The position numbers and the translations under genes were made by a program. A stretch of 64,000 nt of DNA from the NCBI GenBank assembly GCA_020002185.1, contig CM034534.1:62924771-62988770 (forward strand), given 5' to 3'. Under the pieces are notes generated by a model that searched no databases, was not told the DNA's origin, and saw only the letters and a list, made by a program, of their open reading frames with translations. The stretch is from Paraescarpia echinospica. Taxonomy: Eukaryota > Annelida > Polychaeta > Sabellida > Siboglinidae. Below are positions 51,501 through 60,500 of this stretch, one piece after another. How positions within the stretch are numbered: the first letter of the stretch is position 1; each line of letters starts with the position of its first letter.

Positions 51501-54500
51501 TTTATACAAAGATATAAATGTAATAACACACCCACCATCTAGTGTCTCACACCCCATGTATTGAGGACAGTGCAGGGTGGAGGTTTGAAGCAACTCTAAA
51601 CCCTGCCAAACATTTTATTGGATTTTGTAAACTGCCGAGATCATCTGTAATACAAATATTTCTTACCACTCTTAAAAACAACACCAACAGAATTGGTTTT
51701 GTCTTTGTAGATACTGACTCCGTCAAACTCAACCTCATCAGAGAGATTGGCCCTGGCAAACCAATCTGTCTTGTCATCTTGGTCAACTAGGATGACGAAT
51801 CCTACAACAAACAATCTGTCTTGTCATCTTGGTCAACTAGGATGACGAATCCTACAACAAACAATCTGTCTTGTCATCTTGGTCAACTAGGATGACGAAT
51901 CCTACAACAAACAATCTGTCTTGTCATCTTGGTCAACTAGGATGACGAATCCTACAACAAACAATCTGTCTTGTCATCTTGGTCAACTAGGATGACGAAT
52001 CCTACAACAAACAATCTGTCTTGTCATCTTGGTCAACTAGGATGACGAATCCTACAACAAACAATCTGTCTTGTCATCTTGGTCAACTAGGATGACGAAT
52101 CCTACAACAAACAATCTGTCTTGTCATCTTGGTCAACTAGGATGACGAATCCTACAACAAACAATCTGTCTTGTCATCTTGGTCAACTAGGATGACGAAT
52201 CCTACAACAAACAATCTGTCTTGTCATCTTGGTCAACTAGGATGACGAATCCTACAACAAACAATCTGTCTTGTCATCTTGGTCAACTAGGATGACGAAT
52301 CCTACAACAAACAATCTGTCTTGTCATCTTGGTCAACTAGGATGACGAATCCTACAACAAACAATCTGTCTTGTCATCTTGGTCAACTAGGATGACGAAT
52401 CCTACAACAAACAATCTGTCTTGTCATCTTGGTCAACTAGGATGACGAATCCTACAACAAACAATCTGTCTTGTCATCTTGGTCAACTAGGATGACGAAT
52501 CCTACAACAAACAATCTGTCTTGTCATCTTGGTCAACTAGGATGACGAATCCTACAACAAACAATCTGTCTTGTCATCCTGGTCAACTAGGATGACGAAT
52601 CCTACAACAAACAATCTGTCTTGTCATCTTGGTCAACTAGGATGACGAATCCTACAACAAACAATCTGTCTTGTCATCTTGGTCAACTAGGATGACGAAT
52701 CCTACAACAAACAATCTGTCTTGTCATCCTGGTCAACTAGGATGACGAATCCTACAACAAACAATCTGTCTTGTCATCTTGGTCAACTAGGATGACGAAT
52801 CCTACAACAAACAATCTGTCTTGTCATCCTGGTCAACTAGGATGACGAATCCTACAACAAACAATCTGTCTTGTCATCTTGGTCAACTAGGATGACGAAT
52901 CCTACAACAAACAATCTGTCTTGTCATCTTGGTCAACTAGGATGACGAATCCTACAACAAACAATCTGTCTTGTCATCTTGGTCAACTAGGATGACGAAT
53001 CCTACAACAAACAATCTGTCTTGTCATCTTGGTCAACTAGGATGACGAATCCTACAACAAACAATCTGTCTTGTCATCTTGGTCAACTAGGATGACGAAT
53101 CCTACAACAAACAATCTGTCTTGTCATCTTGGTCAACTAGGATGACGAATCCTACAACAAACAATCTGTCTTGTCATCCTGGTCAACTAGGATGACGAAT
53201 CCTACAACAAACAATCTGTCTTGTCATCTTGGTCAACTAGGATGACGAATCCTACAACAAACAATCTGTCTCTTGGTCAACTGGGATGGCCGAATCCTAC
53301 AAAGCAATCTGTCTTGTCATCCTGGTCAACTAGGATGAATCCTACAAACAATCTGTCTTGTCATCTTGGTCAACTAGGATGATGAATCCTATAACAGTAA
53401 TCTGTCTTGTCATCCTGGTCAACTAGGATGACGAATCTCTAACAAACAATCTGTCTTGTCATCTTGGTCAACTAGGATGACAGAATCCTACAACAAACAA
53501 TCTGTCTTGTCATCTTGGTCAGCTAGGATGTGAATCCTACAACAAACAATCCTGTCTTGTCATCTTGGTCAACTAGGATGACGAATCCTACAACAAACAA
53601 TGTCTTGTCATCTTGGTCAACTAGGATGACGAATCCTACAACAAACAATCTGTCTTGTCATCCTGGTCAACTAGGATGACGAATCCTACAACAAACAATC
53701 TGTCTTGTCATCCTGGTCAACTAGGATGTCGAATCCTACAACAAACAATCTGTCTTGTCATCTTGGTCAACTAGGATGACGAATCCTACAACAAACAATC
53801 TGTCTTGTCATCCTGGTCAACTAGGATGACGAATCCTACAACAAACAATTTGTCTTGTCATCTTGGTCAACTAGGATGACGAATCCTACAACAAACAATC
53901 TGTCTTGTCATCCTGGTCAACTAGGATGACGAATCCTACAACAAACAATCTGTCTTGTCATCTTGGTCAACTAGGATGACGAATCCTACAACAAACAATC
54001 TGTCTTGTCATCCTGGTCAACTAGGATGACGAATCCTACAACAAACAATCTGTCTTGTCATCTTGGTCAACTAGGATGACGAATCCTACAACAAACAATC
54101 TGTCTTGTCATCTTGGTCAACTAGGATGACGAATCCTACAACAAACAATCTGTCTTGTCATCCTGGTCAACTAGGATGACGAATCCTACAACAAACAATC
54201 TGTCTTGTCATCTTGGTCAACTAGGATGACGAATCCTACAACAAACAATCTGTCTTGTCATCTTGGTCAACTAGGATGACGAATCCTACAACAAACAATC
54301 TGTCTTGTCATCTTGGTCAACTAGGATGACGAATCCTACAACAAACAATGTCTTGTCATCTTGGTCAACTAGGATGACGAATCCTACAACAAACAATCTG
54401 TCTTGTCATCTTGGTCAACTAGGATGACGAATCCTACAACAAACAATCTGTCTTGTCATCCTGGTCAACTAGGATGTCGAATCCTACAACAAACAATCTG

Positions 54501-57500
54501 TCTTGTCATCTTGGTCAACTAGGATGACGAATCCTACAACAAACAATCTGTCTTGTCATCCTGGTCAACTAGGATGACGAATCCTACAACAAACAATTTG
54601 TCTTGTCATCTTGGTCAACTAGGATGACGAATCCTACAACAAACAATCTGTCTTGTCATCCTGGTCAACTAGGATGATGAATCCTACAACAAACAATCTG
54701 TCTTGTCATCTTGGTCAACTAGGATGACGAATCCTACAACAAACAATCTGTCTTGTCATCTTGGTCAACTAGGATGACGAATCCTACAACAAACAATCTG
54801 TCTTGTCATCCTGGTCAACTAGGATGTCGAATCCTACAACAAACAATCTGTCTTGTCATCCTGGTCAACTAGGATGACGAATCCTACAACAAACAATCTG
54901 TCTTGTCATCTTGGTCAACTAGGATGACGAATCCTACAACAAACAATCTGTCTTGTCATCCTGGTCAACTAGGATGATGAATCCTACAACAAACAATCAC
55001 AATCTTTGATAAATGTGGTCAACTAGGATGACGAATCTACAACAAACAATCATCTTGATAAATGTGGTCAATGGGATGACGAATCCTACAACAAACAATC
55101 TGTCTTGTCATCTTGGTCAACTAGGATGACGAATCCTACAACAAACAATCTGTCTTGTCATCCTGGTCAACTAGGATGACGAATCCTACAACAAACAATC
55201 TGTCTTGTCGTCTTGGTCAACTAGGATGACGAATCCTACAACAAACAATCTGTCTTGTCATCTTGGTCAACTAGGATGACGAATCCTACAACAAACAATC
55301 TGTCTTGTCATCTTGGTCAACTAGGATGACGAATCCTACAACAAACAATCTGTCTTGTCATCTTGGTCAACTAGGATGACGAATCCTACAACAAACAATC
55401 TGTCTTGTCATCCTGGTCAACTAGGATGTCGAATCCTACAACAAACAATCTGTCTTGTCATCCTGGTCAACTAGGATGACGAATCCTACAACAAACAATC
55501 TGTCTTGTCATCTTGGTCAACTAGGATGACGAATCCTACAACAAACAATCTGTCTTGTCATCCTGGTCAACTAGGATGACGAATCCTACAACAAACAATC
55601 TGTCTTGTCATCTTGGTCAACTAGGATGACGAATCCTACAACAAACAATCTGTCTTGTCATCCTGGTCAACTAGGATGACGAATCCTACAACAAACAATC
55701 TGTCTTGTCATCTTGGTCAACTAGGATGACGAATCCTACAACAAACAATCTGTCTTGTCATCTTGGTCAACTAGGATGACGAATCCTACAACAAACAATC
55801 TGTCTTGTCATCTTGGTCAACTAGGATGACGAATCCTACAACAAACAATCTGTCTTGTCATCTTGGTCAACTAGGATGATGAATCCTACAACAAACAATC
55901 TGTCTTGTCATCTTGGTCAACTAGGATGACGAATCCTACAACAAACAATCTGTCTTGTCATCTTGGTCAACTAGGATGACGAATCCTACAACAAACAATC
56001 TGTCTTGTCATCTTGGTCAACTAGGATGACGAATCCTACAACAAACAATCTGTCTTGTCATCTTGGTCAACTAGGATGACGAATCCTACAACAAACAATC
56101 TGTCTTGTCATCTTGGTCAACTAGGATGACGAATCCTACAACAAACAATCTGTCTTGTCATCTTGGTCAACTAGGATGACGAATCCTACAACAAACAATC
56201 TGTCTTGTCATCTTGGTCAACTAGGATGACGAATCCTACAACAAACAATCTGTCTTGTCATCTTGGTCAACTAGGATGACGAATCCTACAACAAACAATC
56301 TGTCTTGTCATCTTGGTCAACTAGGATGACGAATCCTACAACAAACAATCTGTCTTGTCATCTTGGTCAACTAGGATGACGAATCCTACAACAAACAATC
56401 TGTCTTGTCATCTTGGTCAACTAGGATGACGAATCCTACAACAAACAATCTGTCTTGTCATCTTGGTCAACTAGGATGACGAATCCTACAACAAACAATC
56501 TGTCTTGTCATCCTGGTCAACTAGGATGACGAATCCTACAACAAACAATCTGTCTTGTCATCTTGGTCAACTAGGATGACGAATCCTACAACAAACAATC
56601 TGTCTTGTCATCTTGGTCAACTAGGATGACGAATCCTACAACAAACAATCTGTCTTGTCATCTTGGTCAACTAGGATGACGAATCCTACAACAAACAATC
56701 TGTCTTGTCATCCTGGTCAACTAGGATGACGAATCCTACAACAAACAATCTGTCTTGTCATCTTGGTCAACTAGGATGACGAATCCTACAACAAACAATC
56801 TGTCTTGTCATCTTGGTCAACTAGGATGACGAATCCTACAACAAACAATCTGTCTTGTCATCTTGGTCAACTAGGATGACGAATCCTACAACAAACAATC
56901 TGTCTTGTCATCCTGGTCAACTAGGATGACGAATCCTACAACAAACAATCTGTCTTGTCATCTTGGTCAACTAGGATGACGAATCCTACAACAAACAATC
57001 TGTCTTGTCATCTTGGTCAACTAGGATGACGAATCCTACAACAAACAATCTGTCTTGTCATCTTGGTCAACTAGGATGACGAATCCTACAACAAACAATC
57101 TGTCTTGTCATCTTGGTCAACTAGGATGACGAATCCTACAACAAACAATCTGTCTTGTCATCTTGGTCAACTAGGATGACGAATCCTACAACAAACAATC
57201 TGTCTTGTCATCTTGGTCAACTAGGATGACGAATCCTACAACAAACAATCTGTCTTGTCATCTTGGTCAACTAGGATGACGAATCCTACAACAAACAATC
57301 TGTCTTGTCATCTTGGTCAACTAGGATGACGAATCCTACAACAAACAATCTGTCTTGTCATCTTGGTCAACTAGGATGACGAATCCTACAACAAACAAAT
57401 GTAATCAACATTGAGATAAAGGAGGTAATAAACAATCATAGAGGGAACCCTTTGCTGAACAGAAATTTTGGCCAGGAACTGCTCCAACTCGTATCACATG

Positions 57501-60500
57501 ACCAATGTCATGTGACACAACCATAAGTTCAGTCTGATGAGGAAGGCCACGGGACGTAGTTGAAACATACAGATTGAAAAACCTAGTTTTTTTAGAGGTA
57601 AATATGTCAAATAATAATAATAAGAACCAAGAAACTGGATCGTCTATCCATTCAAGAACCATAATCAGCATGGTTCTTTTTACATCATTCCATACATAGT
57701 ATGTTTTGTGATATGATAACAATGTTTAAGTATGTCTTTAAAGACTAAGCGAAATGATTTTTTTTATTCCTAATCTGAATTAAATATACTCCAAAAATAG
57801 TGTCCTGATATTCAACACATTTTTTAACCCCCTCTATCACCCTGTTCAAAGCCCCGTTTGGTCGCACTTTTCTGCACATTTTCTGCATAGTTTGTTATGA
57901 CACCTAACGGTCAAGGTGATGTCACCACAGGTAGCACAGCCAGGATTTAACATGGCGTGCATCTATGCGGGTTGGTGTTTCAGGCCGTACCTAAAATTGC
58001 AACAGTGAAATTTAATATTATTTCATATCACCGTAAAGAAAATAATCTTACCTATAAATATGTCGCTGGATATACACAGGAATTTTTTTACCTTTTGACT
58101 TATTGCCGCTTGGACATTGTGAATATTCAAACATGCAATGGGATTTAATATATAACAATAACTCAAAAAGTTAACACAATTCCTGTGTACATCCAGCAAC
58201 AAATTTGTAGATAAGATTATTATCTTTATGGTGATATCAAAAAATATTAAATGCCGCGATTGCAAGTTCATGTAGTCTGAAACAACAAGTCGCACCGTCG
58301 CGCTAAAGGATAGGGCGCGCTCAGCGGCATTGCCTGTGGTGACATCACCAACATCTGATGGGCTGGTTGCTTTGTGACACACAAATGATCACGATTGAGT
58401 GGGCTTAGTGACATGAGTTTGCAATGAACTGGCTTCATATTTAGCACATTACTTGACAAGAGTATTATGTTAACATATATAAAGTTTCAAAGACATTAAA
58501 CATTTCATTTCACTTAGTCTTTAAATTCACATTGTTATAACTGCACCAGCTCTACATTTAAACCAATTGTATTGACATTAATCAGACTACTTGTATCATC
58601 ACTACAATTTAAGCAAGGCAGATATCTCACAGCTTGGACAGCAAGAAGACAGCAGATCCGCTGTAGACAGGTCAAATCGTAGCATGTTAAAAAATTACTC
58701 CAAAGTAAGTTGAATTCTTGCTGCCTAATTGAATTTTTAAGTCAAGAATAATTTCTTTCATATCACACAGTATCTTAAACAATAATAAACAGTGCTGTAA
58801 AAATAAAAAAATAAGCAGCCCTTGTGCATATTATTAAATGTTTTGTTTTGGGATTGTACGAACCACTACGGGAGCTGTTCATTGCAATGAAGACTCGGTC
58901 AGAATCAACATCTGTTGCTGCAAATGCACTGAACACAGTGGCTGCTGTCTCTGCTCCTTTATCGTCAAGGGCTTTTACAGTTCGCCCCTGTAGGGTGAAG
59001 TTACCCCCACTTGTCTTAATAAGCGTGTACTCCCCCAGTCCATTGAAGGTGTACTGGAAGTTATCAAGGGTGTGTATGTGGGGGTCACCAACAAACCACG
59101 CTGAAACAAGCAGACATATCTCACGCTAGATTACTGTTTACTCCAGCGGTCATTTAGCTAACAAAAACAGCAAAACATTTCAGAATTTAAGCAAGACAGC
59201 TGTTGTCATTAATAGGTAGTATTTTTTATTTCAATTAGAAATACACTATTTAAAAAATGTGAAATACAAATGTGACCCACCAAGCCAAAATGAGATGCAC
59301 ATAAACAATATATGTTGCTTTTTATTACATATTCAAATAGAGTACATTCATGTTTGTGATTTGAAATGCATCACCAAAAGGCAGATAGAGGCCAATGGTC
59401 CAAGAAAGTGAATGTGTGAATAAACCTCAATATCTGGGAGGAGATGCTGCCACACTACCCCAAAAATGGCGTATTAATATAATTATTACAAATGTTGTCT
59501 AATAAAGCAAACAGAAGACACGTACCTAGGAAGGGTGCCACGTAGCCCCAGCATGCGTCCAACGGCCGAGCCACATAGAAAATGTCACAATTGTCAGACT
59601 TCTCACAGCACCAGTCCTTGGGGTCTACGTCGGCCTCTATATGTGCCTGACCGTAGCGGGGATGTAGGTAGAAGGTCTGACCCCCACTCCCGTCTCGTCG
59701 CCCAATCAGGGAGCCGTACTCGTAGCAACACAACTGTAGAAATACAGTGATTCAGTTAGGAAAATTGGCTCAGGACATTTCTTTTAGTGGTAGTAGAAAA
59801 CGTGGGACAATATTTATTCAAGTTGTTTTGAATAGATGCCTATTGATGTCACAATTAAAATTTTGTGCATGACCTTCGTCAAGCTTTGCCTTAGCCAAAA
59901 ATGTTGATAAGAGTTATATATAGTGTATATATATATATATGTGAACTAAATTACTATTGTTGCATGACATCTCATAGATCAAACATTCCCGCATACAGTT
60001 GTCACTTTAAAAACTATACCTTATACTTTTGTCATAAAGAAATACTTCTGGGGCTGGAATTTCAAAAAAATATATATGATAGAACGCACAAAACAACTTT
60101 GCCATTCATCTGTGGCCAAATTTCAACCAAATATACAATGTCAGAACGATCCACGGGTTGGGCATCCATTTTTGATGACTTTATGGACATTATTGCTATG
60201 CAACAGGTCACATGATGGACAGGGCAACTGTTTCACTTTCAACAAAACCAACAAGAAATAAACACCCCCTACACACCTGTGTCGACCAGCCCCATGGCAT
60301 TCTCTCGAAGTAGCACACACGCTCTTCAATGCTGCTGACGTACTCGTAGAAGTCAAACTTCCAGCGGCGGTCATTGATGACCTGACGCTCGTCACAGGGA
60401 CAGACAAGTGTCATGCTCCAGCCCCAGACGACGTGCCACCAGTAGCTGCGCTGCTGCCAGTACCAGTCTAGACACATCAACTCGTAGTTGGGCCTCGAGT

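Noticed and set aside
57525..57565. Hammerhead ribozyme (ctgatgagg ... gttgaaac)
   Set aside because: The core ctgatga and gaaac are present but no stem II pairing is possible between them and the flanks do not pair convincingly.
57405..58382. Frames of 105-119 codons on the minus strand
   Set aside because: They lie in intron DNA and in the MITE palindrome; no family resemblance.
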